Positions 1 through 5,994 are shown, numbered from the stretch's first letter. The stretch: DNA of 6,270 bases from Chitinophagaceae bacterium (GCA_947378615.1 CANCKV010000208.1:1-6270), one strand, 5' to 3'. Notes: generated by a model not told the origin, from the sequence alone. Translations and numbers: made by a program.

Positions 1-2
1 CC

Positions 3-128
3 CATATTTCATAACCCATATTTCATAATTCATATTTCATAACTCATATTTCATAATTCATATTTCATAACTCATATTTCATAACCCATATTTCATAATT
101 CATATTTCATAATTCCTATTTCATAACT
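3..128. repeat. Tandem repeat, 18 heptamers (9 x 14 bp), upstream of uvrB
   Basis: Eighteen consecutive heptamers alternate strictly between CATATTT and CATAAYY (CATAACC, CATAATT or CATAACT), so the true period is 14 with a 7-base sub-period. Only the 17th heptamer (115-121, CCTATTT) departs from its type. The last two bases of each 14-mer run CC, TT, CT, TT, CT, CC, TT, TT, CT. The array is cut by the window edge and probably continues to the left. It stops 26 bases before the uvrB start codon. On the minus strand the units read TATGAAA/TATGRRT. There are no spacers, so this is not a CRISPR array. Confidence 0.97.
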
Positions 129-150
129 CCCCCTCTCCTACTTACATTTG
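119..150 (+). promoter_or_regulatory. Candidate Bacteroidota-type promoter of uvrB
   Basis: TACATTTG at 143-150 matches the Bacteroidota -7 consensus TAnnTTTG at every defined position. TTTC at 119-122 matches three of four bases of the -33 element TTTG with a 20-base spacer, inside the usual range. The -33 half lies in the last unit of the heptamer array. With the -7 element ending four bases before the ATG, transcription would start at or within a few bases of the start codon, giving a leaderless or nearly leaderless mRNA. This agrees with the lack of a ribosome binding site. The motif match is seen; promoter activity is inferred. Confidence 0.45.
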
Positions 151-154
151 CAGC

Positions 155-2188
155 ATGGAATTTCAACTTAACGCTCCCTACAAACCTGCTGGCGATCAAC
201 CTTTCGCAATTAAACAGTTAGTTAATGGTATTGAACAAGGAGAAAACTATCAAACTCTTCTTGGAGTTACAGGTAGTGGAAAGACATTTACAATGGCAAA
301 CATTATTGCTACCACTCAGCGTCCCACACTTGTACTTACCCACAATAAAACCCTCGTGGCGCAGTTATATGGTGAATTCAAACAATTTTTTCCTGATAAT
401 GCAGTTGGATATTTCGTCAGTTATTACGATTACTATCAGCCTGAAGCGTACATGCCAGTAAGCGATACCTACATAGAAAAGGATTTAAGTATCAATGAGG
501 AATTGGATAAACTTCGTTTGCAAGCTACAAGTGAACTATTAAGTGGTCGAAGGGATATCATTGTAGTGGCAAGTGTAAGTTGTATATATGGTATGGGAAA
601 TCCAACAGAATTTGCCAATGGAGTCGTTCGGATTCAGAAGGGGCAGGTTATATCAAGACAAGGATTTCTTCATGCACTTGTCAATAGTTTGTATCAGCGT
701 AGTCAGGGGGAATTTGGCAGGGGAACCTTTCGTGTGAATGGCGATACTGTCGATATTAACCTCCCTTATCTCGACATTGCTTATAGGGTTACTTTCTTTG
801 GAGATGAAATTGAAGAGATAGAAAGTCTTGAGAAAGAAACGAGTAAGCGCATAGGTCTTTTGGACAATGCTGCTATTTTTCCTGCGAATCTTTACTTAGC
901 ACCCAAAGATATCATGGTGCAAGTAATCAATGAAATTCAGGACGAGATGATGGCGCAGGTAGAATATTTTAAAGCGACAGGTAAACATATTGAGGCACAA
1001 CGTGTAAAAGAAAGGGTAGAATATGATTTGGAAATGATTAGGGAGTTAGGGTATTGTAGCGGCATCGAAAACTATTCTCGATTCTTTGATAGAAGAGAAC
1101 CCGGAACTAGACCCTATTGTTTATTGGATTATTTCCCAAAAGATTTTCTTTGTATGATTGATGAGAGCCATCAGACTATTCCACAGATTACTGGTATGTA
1201 TGGTGGTGATAGAAGCAGAAAGATGGTTTTAGTTGATTATGGTTTCCGTTTACCGAGTGCTATGGACAACCGTCCTTTGAACTTTTCTGAGTTTGAAAAT
1301 TTGATTGGGCAATGTATTTTCGTAAGTGCCACGCCTGGAGAATATGAATTGCAACAAACAGGCGGTGTGGTAGTAGAACAAGTGGTTAGACCTACAGGAT
1401 TGTTGGAACCTCCGATAGAAGTCCGCCCTTCGGTAAATCAGATAGATGACTTGTTGGATGAAATAGACAAAACGGTAAAAAAAGGAGATAGAGTATTGGT
1501 GACCACCCTTACTAAAAGGATGGCAGAAGAGATGGATAAGTATTTGGGCAGGATTAATATCAAATCAAAATATATTCATAGCGATGTAGATACTTTGGAG
1601 CGGATAGAAATATTGCGGCAGTTACGATTGGGTGAAATTGATGTATTGGTGGGTGTAAATCTGCTTAGAGAAGGGCTTGATTTGCCTGAAGTTGCCCTTG
1701 TTGCCATATTAGACGCAGACAAAGAGGGATTCTTACGTAATGAACGTTCATTGACACAGACTGCAGGACGTGCGGCGAGAAACGTAGATGGGAAAGTCAT
1801 ATTTTATGCCGATAAGATGACAATGAGTATGCAACGTACTATTGACGAAACTGCTAGAAGAAGAGAGAAACAAATTGCCTATAATATTCAGCACAACATT
1901 ACACCTACTACTGTAAATAAGTCTATTGATCAAATAATGAAGCAGACATCAGTATTGGATATCAAGGGTTTTGATGCGAATAAGCCTTATGCAATTGTTG
2001 ATGAGGCTCAACTAAATGTGGCTGCAGAAGAACAGATAAGTTACAAAACAATTCCTCAAATTGAAAAGGTGATTGCCCAAACAAAGAAACAGATGGAGAA
2101 AGCTGCTCGAGATCTAGACTTTATGGAAGCCGCTAGACTTAGGGACGAAATGTTTCGATTACAAAAGGAATTAGAAGGGATGAAATAA
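155..2188 (+). CDS. uvrB: UvrABC system protein B (excinuclease ABC subunit B)
   Basis: UvrB is the damage-verifying helicase-like subunit of nucleotide excision repair. It receives the lesion from UvrA, opens the DNA with its beta-hairpin and recruits the nuclease UvrC, in the cytoplasm. The 677 residues match the usual length (about 670). Visible motifs: Walker A GVTGSGKT (37-44), the Tyr-rich beta-hairpin start YYDYYQPEAY (90-99), SVSCIYG (140-146), GYCSGIENYSRFF before the Walker B/motif II box DESH (336-339), SATPG (391-395), GVNLLREGLDLPE (500-512), motif VI QTAGRAARN (535-543), and a C-terminal UVR domain (about 633-677) that binds UvrC. The start is secure because the N-terminal Q-motif region (YKPAGDQPFAI) begins only nine residues in, and the next in-frame Met (48) lies after the Walker A motif. 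No Shine-Dalgarno sequence is present. All key residues are intact. The stop codon is also the first three bases of a heptamer array. Confidence 0.99.
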   Translation: MEFQLNAPYKPAGDQPFAIKQLVNGIEQGENYQTLLGVTGSGKTFTMANIIATTQRPTLVLTHNKTLVAQLYGEFKQFFPDNAVGYFVSYYDYYQPEAYMPVSDTYIEKDLSINEELDKLRLQATSELLSGRRDIIVVASVSCIYGMGNPTEFANGVVRIQKGQVISRQGFLHALVNSLYQRSQGEFGRGTFRVNGDTVDINLPYLDIAYRVTFFGDEIEEIESLEKETSKRIGLLDNAAIFPANLYLAPKDIMVQVINEIQDEMMAQVEYFKATGKHIEAQRVKERVEYDLEMIRELGYCSGIENYSRFFDRREPGTRPYCLLDYFPKDFLCMIDESHQTIPQITGMYGGDRSRKMVLVDYGFRLPSAMDNRPLNFSEFENLIGQCIFVSATPGEYELQQTGGVVVEQVVRPTGLLEPPIEVRPSVNQIDDLLDEIDKTVKKGDRVLVTTLTKRMAEEMDKYLGRINIKSKYIHSDVDTLERIEILRQLRLGEIDVLVGVNLLREGLDLPEVALVAILDADKEGFLRNERSLTQTAGRAARNVDGKVIFYADKMTMSMQRTIDETARRREKQIAYNIQHNITPTTVNKSIDQIMKQTSVLDIKGFDANKPYAIVDEAQLNVAAEEQISYKTIPQIEKVIAQTKKQMEKAARDLDFMEAARLRDEMFRLQKELEGMK

Positions 2189-2213
2189 TTATTAATGGTT
2201 AATGAATAATGGT
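2186..2213 (+). repeat. Heptamer array starting at the uvrB stop codon
   Basis: Four heptamers in register: TAATTAT, TAATGGT, TAATGAA, TAATGGT. The first three bases are the uvrB stop codon, so the array is exactly in phase with the end of the gene. A degraded fifth unit (TATTTGA) follows. The same TAATGGT/TAATTAT heptamers recur at 3949-3990 on this strand and at 4064-4089 on the other. Confidence 0.8.
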
Positions 2214-2410
2214 TATTTGAAGGTTCATATTTATCTTATAGAATTACATTGATTAACTTTTGGATTGTAACAAAATCTAATTCATTCGTTCATAAAATAA
2301 GTTTTATAACAATTAGAAAATCATTGATTTGTGCTACTTGTAAAACAACAAACCTAATAGGAAATCTTTCCAATAACTCAAGTAACTAATTTTGAATTAC
2401 AATATGTTTC
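2214..2410. other. A/T-rich gap after uvrB, no gene seen
   Basis: I see no coding region and no convincing terminator. The only structure is a weak nested dyad: TCTAATT (2276-2282) pairs with AATTAGA (2311-2317), and inside it ATAAAA (2292-2297) pairs with TTTTAT (2302-2307) around a TAAG loop. It contains no G-C-rich stem or T-run, so a role in ending uvrB transcription is doubtful. Confidence 0.5.
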
Positions 2411-2459
2411 TAACGTATAACCTAAAACGTAAAACGTAATACTTAATACTTAATACTTA
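2411..2459. repeat. Heptamer array, left of the palindromic element
   Basis: Seven heptamers in perfect register: TAACGTA, TAACCTA, AAACGTA twice, then ATACTTA three times. In another phase the units read AC(C/G/T)TAA(A/T). The right-hand block at 2709-2738 uses the same units in the same orientation, so the two look like one array split by the element between them. Confidence 0.9.
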
Positions 2460-2460
2460 A

Positions 2461-2708
2461 TAATGTGAATCAAGGGTTGAAATAGGCTTGGATAAGTGCC
2501 GTAGGCACGAAATATTGGTAGGAAATATATGAATTTAATTGGCTAAAGTCCCGTTAGGGACGACATATCATTAAAAATTTATTAAGGAAACGCTTTTTAT
2601 GGAACAAACTTTTAAATATGTCGTACCTACGGCACTTTGAACTAACTAATATTGGCATTACTACCAATATTTCGTACCTACGGTACTTTCAACCCTTGAT
2701 TCGCATTA
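2461..2708. mobile_element. 248-bp MITE-like palindromic element with terminal inverted repeats
   Basis: The ends are inverted repeats of 22 bases (2461-2482 and 2687-2708) with one mismatch. They start TAATGTGAATC on the left and TAATGCGAATC on the right, read inward. Inside, both arms carry a hairpin followed by CGAAATATTGGTAG (2508-2521, and its complement at 2661-2674). A second inner pair of hairpins is followed by CGACATAT. The left arm has an extra 13 or so bases between the terminal repeat and its first hairpin. ATACTTAA lies directly outside both ends (2453-2460 and 2709-2716). It could be an 8-base target duplication, but the host array itself is made of ATACTTA, so this is ambiguous. 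There is no open reading frame, so the element is non-autonomous. It lies between the 3' ends of convergent genes, as REP/BIME elements often do, and could act as a two-way terminator. Confidence 0.65.
2496..2686. repeat. Four copies of a 5-bp-stem hairpin inside the palindromic element
   Basis: Copies 1 and 2 lie on the plus strand: GTGCC-GTA-GGCAC (2496-2508) and GTCCC-GTTA-GGGAC (2548-2561). Copies 3 and 4 lie on the minus strand: GTGCC-GTA-GGTAC (2635-2623) and GTACC-GTA-GGTAC (2686-2674). Each is preceded by AAGT-like sequence and followed by CGA(A/C)ATAT. The middle stem pair is G-C, C-G, G-T and A-T in the four copies, so the sequence changes while pairing is kept. Confidence 0.8.
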
Positions 2709-2738
2709 ATACTTAATACCTAAAACCTAATACTTACA
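2709..2738. repeat. Heptamer array, right of the element, overlapping the MFS stop
   Basis: Read on the minus strand from the MFS stop codon, the units are TAAGTAT, TAGGTTT, TAGGTAT, TAAGTAT. They begin exactly with the stop codon TAA (2736-2734). On the plus strand they read ACTTAAT, ACCTAAA, ACCTAAT, ACTTACA and continue the array at 2411-2459. Confidence 0.85.
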
Positions 2739-3942
2739 ACTTTCCATAATGCCTAAAAACAAGTGTATAAAATGAAACAGCAATCATCAATGCAATAATC
2801 CCTTCTGATAGAATTGTATTTGGTGCACCCAAAAAGTGAGATACTGTTCCAATCAATAAGGCACCTAAAGGTTGCATTCCAAAGAATGCCATTGCATAAT
2901 AACTGATGACTCTTCCTCTCATGTCGGGCGTTGCAGTTGTTTGTACTATTGTATTCGTAATTGTAATTTGCGACATCATTCCGATACCTGTAACAACTGC
3001 AAAGAGCATAGAAAGTGGTAAATAATGAGTATGTGAAAATAAGATAAGACCTGTACCAAATATTAGAGTATTGATGAATAATATCTTTCTAAGATTTACA
3101 TTCGGTTTTAAGGAGGCGAGGAATATGGTACCAAATATTGCCACTAATCCAAAGCAACTATTTATGAATCCAAAAGTCGATGCATTCCCTTTAAAAATTT
3201 CTTTGGCATATACTGGCAATAATGTTGTGAAGGGCAAGGCGAATAAACTCATAAAGGCTAATGATAGAATTACAAACCCAAGTTCGGGTGTTCTTTTTAA
3301 ATAACTAAATCCTTCCTTAAATTCTGTAAGTGCTTTTTTTGAAGTCTCTGAAGGAATATACTTTGGCAAGCGCATCATCAATAAGGAAATCAAGACAGCG
3401 GCAAAACTAGCTGCGTTGATAACAAAGCAAATTCCTGCACCAAACCTTTCTAGAATAATGCCTGCCAATCCAGGGCCTAATAGTCGGGCAAGATTAACCA
3501 TTGAAGAGTTTAGGGCAATTGCATTAGAAAGATGCTCTTTATTATCCACCATTTCATAAACCATTGCTTGTCTTGCAGGAACATCAAACGCATTGATAAT
3601 TCCCAATAAGGTACTTAACGTCAAAATTTCCCATATCTCATAATGAATGAATAGAACTAAAATTGCCAACAAAGTTGCTTGTACCATTGAGGCAATCTGT
3701 GTGGTTAAAAGTACTTTAAAACGATGATAACGATCCGAAACTACACCACCCAACAAAGAAAACAGAAAAGAAGGAAATTGCCCTGCAAAAACGGCTACGC
3801 CAAGCATGAAAGTAGAGTGAGTATGAATATAGATAATCCAATAAATGGCAGTTCGCTGCATCCATGTGCCAATTAGAGAAATAGACTGCCCTGTAAAGTA
3901 CAATCTGAAATTCCTACTACCAAATGCATTGAATGTATTCAT
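2734..3942 (-). CDS. Major facilitator superfamily transporter (MFS_3 / EntS-like drug or metabolite exporter)
   Basis: A 402-residue inner-membrane protein with about 12 predicted membrane segments (roughly 14-36, 46-68, 77-98, 103-118, 145-165, 167-190, then a loop, 221-245, 256-278, 286-304, 308-330, 347-368, 374-396). It has the MFS motif A, GGVVSDRYHRFK (65-76), in the loop after segment 2. NAFDVPARQAMV (117-128), LGPGLAGIILE (155-165) and PDMRGRVIS (339-347) are typical of the MFS_3 group that includes enterobactin exporter EntS and many putative macrolide or siderophore exporters. Family knowledge suggests proton-driven export; the substrate cannot be read from the sequence. The start at 3942 fits because FGSRNFRLYFTGQSIS, the family's usual N-terminus, follows at residue 7; the leader is A-rich (AATTAAAAAAG) with no Shine-Dalgarno sequence. 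It lies downstream of the aldolase in the same direction, but a terminator separates them. I see no promoter motif of its own. Confidence 0.93.
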   Translation of the reverse strand: MNTFNAFGSRNFRLYFTGQSISLIGTWMQRTAIYWIIYIHTHSTFMLGVAVFAGQFPSFLFSLLGGVVSDRYHRFKVLLTTQIASMVQATLLAILVLFIHYEIWEILTLSTLLGIINAFDVPARQAMVYEMVDNKEHLSNAIALNSSMVNLARLLGPGLAGIILERFGAGICFVINAASFAAVLISLLMMRLPKYIPSETSKKALTEFKEGFSYLKRTPELGFVILSLAFMSLFALPFTTLLPVYAKEIFKGNASTFGFINSCFGLVAIFGTIFLASLKPNVNLRKILFINTLIFGTGLILFSHTHYLPLSMLFAVVTGIGMMSQITITNTIVQTTATPDMRGRVISYYAMAFFGMQPLGALLIGTVSHFLGAPNTILSEGIIALMIAVSFYTLVFRHYGKL

Positions 3943-3948
3943 CTTTTT

Positions 3949-3990
3949 TAATTAATAATTGCTAATGGTTAATTATTAAATATTAATGGT
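3949..3990 (+). repeat. Heptamer array upstream of the MFS gene
   Basis: Six heptamers in register: TAATTAA, TAATTGC, TAATGGT, TAATTAT, TAAATAT, TAATGGT, with a degraded seventh (TAAAGGA). It begins seven bases outside the MFS start codon and so lies in the likely 5' leader of that gene. TAATGGTTAATT (3963-3974) is a perfect inverted copy of 4064-4075 and of 4078-4089. Confidence 0.85.
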
Positions 3991-4009
3991 TAAAGGAAAT
4001 TAGTATATG

Positions 4010-4054
4010 AAAAAATGGATAATTATAAGTATTGCAACTTACAATTATCCATTT
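4010..4054 (-). terminator. Intrinsic terminator of the aldolase gene
   Basis: A 12-bp perfect stem (4013-4024 with 4043-4054; AAATGGATAATT on the plus strand) continues past one A/C mismatch (4025/4042) into five more pairs (4026-4030 with 4037-4041). The loop is ATTGCA. In the aldolase direction the stem runs into six T residues (complement of 4010-4015). It lies 37 bases after the aldolase stop. The stem is A/T-rich, so termination may be partial and allow read-through into the MFS gene. The other side also has A/T-rich sequence, but no plus-strand gene needs it. Confidence 0.75.
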
Positions 4055-4063
4055 AATAATAAA

Positions 4064-4089
4064 AATTAACCATTAACAATTAACCATTA
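4064..4089 (-). repeat. Heptamer array just after the aldolase stop
   Basis: Read on the minus strand, the units are TAATGGT, TAATTGT, TAATGGT, TAATT, starting one base past the aldolase stop codon TAA (4093-4091). They are therefore four bases from the stop codon and not in phase with it, unlike the arrays after uvrB and the MFS gene. This array is in inverted orientation to 3949-3990, and the two flank the terminator hairpin. Confidence 0.85.
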
Positions 4090-4090
4090 C

Positions 4091-5158
4091 TTATGCGTTT
4101 CTGTTGATGCAATTCAAATCTTCGAATGCTATTTCCAAACGCTTGCTGAAACTTTCTTCACCCTTACGAAGCCAATTACGTGGATCGTAATGTTTCTTGT
4201 TTGGCTTGTCGTCACCTTCAGGATTACCTAATTGTCCTTGTAGATAACCTTCATATTTCTTATAGTTATTCAAGATTCCTTCCCAGAAAGCCCATTGCAA
4301 ATCGGTATCAATATTCATTTTGATAGCACCATAGCTAATTGCTTCTCTAATTTGATTTTGAGGGCTACCACTACCTCCATGGAATACGAAGTAAACAGGT
4401 TTAACTCCTGTGCCTAATTCTTTTTGAATATAATCCTGACTATTCTTCAAAATGATAGGACGCAATTCAACGTTTCCAGGTTTGTAAACACCATGAACAT
4501 TTCCAAATGCAGCTGCAATTGTAAATAAATTGCCCACTTTACTTAGTTCTGTATAAGAATAAGCTACATGTTGTGGTTGAGTGTAAAGCTTGTCATTTTC
4601 AACATCACTATTGTCCACACCGTCTTCTTCTCCACCTGTAACGCCTAATTCTATTTCAATAGCCATTCCCAAAGGTTTCATTCTCTTGTAGAATTCAACT
4701 GAAGTATGAATATTTTCTTCAAGTGGTTCTTCACTCAAATCTAGCATGTGAGAACTAAATAATGGCTGTCCTTTTTCTTTATAAAATTGCTCGCCTGCAT
4801 CAATCAAACCACTGATCCAAGGCAACCATTTCTTCGAAGCATGGTCTGTATGTAAAACTACAGGTACACCGTAATACTTCGCAACATTATGAATATGTAA
4901 AGCTCCAGAAACACCACCTGCAATATTTGCCTCGTAGTTCCCGTTTGGCATACCTTTTCCTGCGATAAACTGTGCACCTCCATTTGAAAACTGAATGATA
5001 ACGGGTGAATTTACTTTTGCTGCTGTTTCTAATACAGCATTAATTGTATTTGTGCCAATTGTGTTGACAGCAGGCAATGCAAATTCATGCTGCTTTGCAT
5101 CTTGCAATAGCGCCTCTAACTCTTCTCCGAATAGAACCCCCGGTTTGTACTTTTTCAT
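4091..5158 (-). CDS. fbaA: Class II fructose-bisphosphate aldolase
   Basis: This zinc enzyme reversibly splits fructose 1,6-bisphosphate into dihydroxyacetone phosphate and glyceraldehyde 3-phosphate, in glycolysis and gluconeogenesis in the cytoplasm. The 355 residues are close to the 359 of E. coli FbaA and align with a constant offset of four. By that alignment, catalytic Asp is D105 in HTDH (103-106); the zinc ligands are H106, E170 (EIELGVTGGEEDG), H222 (NVHGVYKPG) and H260 (FHGGSGS). The catalytic-loop glutamate is E178. KMNIDTD (280-286) binds substrate phosphate, and SSHMLDLSEEPLEENI and YLQGQLGNPEGDDKPNKKHYDPR are class IIA hallmarks. All key residues are present. The start MKKYKPGVLFGEE fits the family. 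The leader on the minus strand is A/T-rich with no Shine-Dalgarno sequence. It is divergent from the secreted-protein gene at 5362 and ends at its own terminator. Apparently an ordinary housekeeping gene. Confidence 0.98.
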   Translation of the reverse strand: MKKYKPGVLFGEELEALLQDAKQHEFALPAVNTIGTNTINAVLETAAKVNSPVIIQFSNGGAQFIAGKGMPNGNYEANIAGGVSGALHIHNVAKYYGVPVVLHTDHASKKWLPWISGLIDAGEQFYKEKGQPLFSSHMLDLSEEPLEENIHTSVEFYKRMKPLGMAIEIELGVTGGEEDGVDNSDVENDKLYTQPQHVAYSYTELSKVGNLFTIAAAFGNVHGVYKPGNVELRPIILKNSQDYIQKELGTGVKPVYFVFHGGSGSPQNQIREAISYGAIKMNIDTDLQWAFWEGILNNYKKYEGYLQGQLGNPEGDDKPNKKHYDPRNWLRKGEESFSKRLEIAFEDLNCINRNA

Positions 5159-5246
5159 GTTAATTTATGTATTGATTAGTTAAAAATTGTGAAGCCGCAA
5201 GATAAGGGTTCTTTAAATTAGTTGGCTAATGATTAATATCAATCAG

Positions 5247-5278
5247 TTTATTAATTTTTTACCATTAGGTGATATTTG
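5247..5278 (+). promoter_or_regulatory. Weak candidate promoter for the secreted-protein gene
   Basis: GATATTTG (5271-5278) matches TAnnTTTG except at its first base, and TTTA (5247-5250) matches three of four bases of the -33 element TTTG with a 20-base spacer. The predicted start would leave a leader of roughly 75-80 bases. TATTTTAG (5333-5340) is an equally good -7 match but lacks a -33 partner. The 203-base divergent region (5159-5361) also holds a small ATTAG-TTGG-CTAAT hairpin (5217-5230). I found no convincing promoter for the aldolase. Confidence 0.25.
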
Positions 5279-5361
5279 TCAACTTTCAATAAATTTTATC
5301 GACTTCTACTCATACAATTTAACAAAAACTCTTATTTTAGCTGCCTAAAAATTATAATTAC

Positions 5362-5883
5362 ATGAAAAAGGTTTTATTGTTTCTATTAGGTGGTGTATTG
5401 ATTTCTTCTGCATCGCAAGCTCAATCTTTATTGGATCAGGCAAAATCTTCTGCTCAAGGAGTTGCAAATTCTGCCTCTACTCAAGCAAAAGCAACTGTAG
5501 ATGGTGCAAAACAAGCTGCTACAGGTCAGGCTAAGAATGCGGCATCTGCTGCAACTAACATCAAAACAGATGCTACAAACAAGGCAAAAGCTACTGTAGC
5601 AGGTGCAAAAGACAAAGTAAATACACAAGTGAGCGGCGGTAATACTACTGCAAAACAAGCTACTACTACTGCAACGACAACAACTGCAGCTACAACAGCT
5701 TCGACTACAAAAACTGCTGCGACTGCAAAAACTGCTGTAAAAGCAAAGGCCGATACTACAGCAAAGAAATTAAAGAAAGACGGTACTCCTGACAAGCGTT
5801 TTAAAGCAAATGCTCCTGCTGCTCCCAAATTAAAGAAAGACGGCACTCCTGACAAGCGTTTTAAAGAAAATAAAACAAAATAG
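5362..5883 (+). CDS. Small secreted Ala/Thr/Lys-rich protein with duplicated KLKKDGTPDKRFK tail
   Basis: Function not recognised. The 173 residues begin with a clear Sec signal peptide: MKK, a hydrophobic stretch (4-15), and likely cleavage after SQA at residue 20. There is no lipobox cysteine and no cysteine at all. Residues 23-90 are Ala/Gln/Lys-rich, with repeats such as KATVDGAK (43-50) and KATVAGAK (76-83). They resemble LEA-like or apolipoprotein-like amphipathic helices (residues of the form xxAKxxAxxxA). Residues 92-134 are a low-complexity Thr/Ala/Lys linker. The tail carries two identical 13-residue copies of KLKKDGTPDKRFK (136-148 and 156-168), 20 residues apart. From memory, similar LKKDGTPDxRxK tails occur in other Bacteroidota hypothetical proteins. 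The protein is strongly basic after processing and probably periplasmic or envelope-associated, perhaps disordered until bound. Transcribed alone, with its own terminator. The start is set by the signal peptide; upstream is A/T-rich with no Shine-Dalgarno sequence. Confidence 0.88.
   Translation: MKKVLLFLLGGVLISSASQAQSLLDQAKSSAQGVANSASTQAKATVDGAKQAATGQAKNAASAATNIKTDATNKAKATVAGAKDKVNTQVSGGNTTAKQATTTATTTTAATTASTTKTAATAKTAVKAKADTTAKKLKKDGTPDKRFKANAPAAPKLKKDGTPDKRFKENKTK
5767..5866 (+). repeat. In-gene direct repeat, 40 bp x 2, encoding KLKKDGTPDKRFK
   Basis: Copies at 5767-5806 and 5827-5866 have a 60-base period and differ at a single base, a synonymous GGT/GGC change in the glycine codon. Near-identity at the DNA level points to a recent duplication or to gene conversion. 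Confidence 0.95.
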
Positions 5884-5906
5884 GCATAGGACTTATTAAA
5901 TAGATA

Positions 5907-5940
5907 AAGGAGAATACAGAAATGTGTTCTCCTTTTTTTT
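5907..5940 (+). terminator. Strong intrinsic terminator after the secreted-protein gene
   Basis: AAGGAGAATACA (5907-5918) pairs with TGTGTTCTCCTT (5923-5934), a 12-bp stem with one G-T wobble, closed by a GAAA tetraloop (5919-5922). The stem runs into a T tract (5933-5940). It begins 23 bases after the stop codon. Confidence 0.93.
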
Positions 5941-5994
5941 ATCATATACGGATATTCAAATTATATACAAGAAGCAGGATGATTGACAGGCTAA

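Noticed and set aside
3..128. CRISPR-like regular repeat
   Set aside because: The 14-base units are contiguous with no spacers, so it is a simple tandem array.
2276..2317. uvrB terminator
   Set aside because: The stems are 6-7 bp, almost all A/T, and no T-run follows. The palindromic element downstream is a better candidate for ending transcription.
3071..3304. 77-codon reading frame on the plus strand
   Set aside because: It is antisense within the MFS gene, whose frame has clear family motifs throughout.
2734..5158. Aldolase-MFS operon
   Set aside because: Same direction, but 148 bases apart with a stem-loop and T-run after the aldolase, and no functional link. Partial read-through remains possible.
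4995..5183. 62-codon reading frame on the plus strand
   Set aside because: It is antisense to the N-terminal part of the aldolase gene and has no independent support.
5184..5240. Riboswitch or leader RNA before the aldolase
   Set aside because: Only a 5-bp hairpin (5217-5230) is visible, with no conserved aptamer core that I recognise.
5526..5945. 139-codon reading frame on the minus strand
   Set aside because: It is the reverse of the Ala/Thr/Lys-rich secreted-protein gene and runs through its terminator. The translation is a low-complexity Val/Ala/Phe sequence created by the repeats on the other strand.
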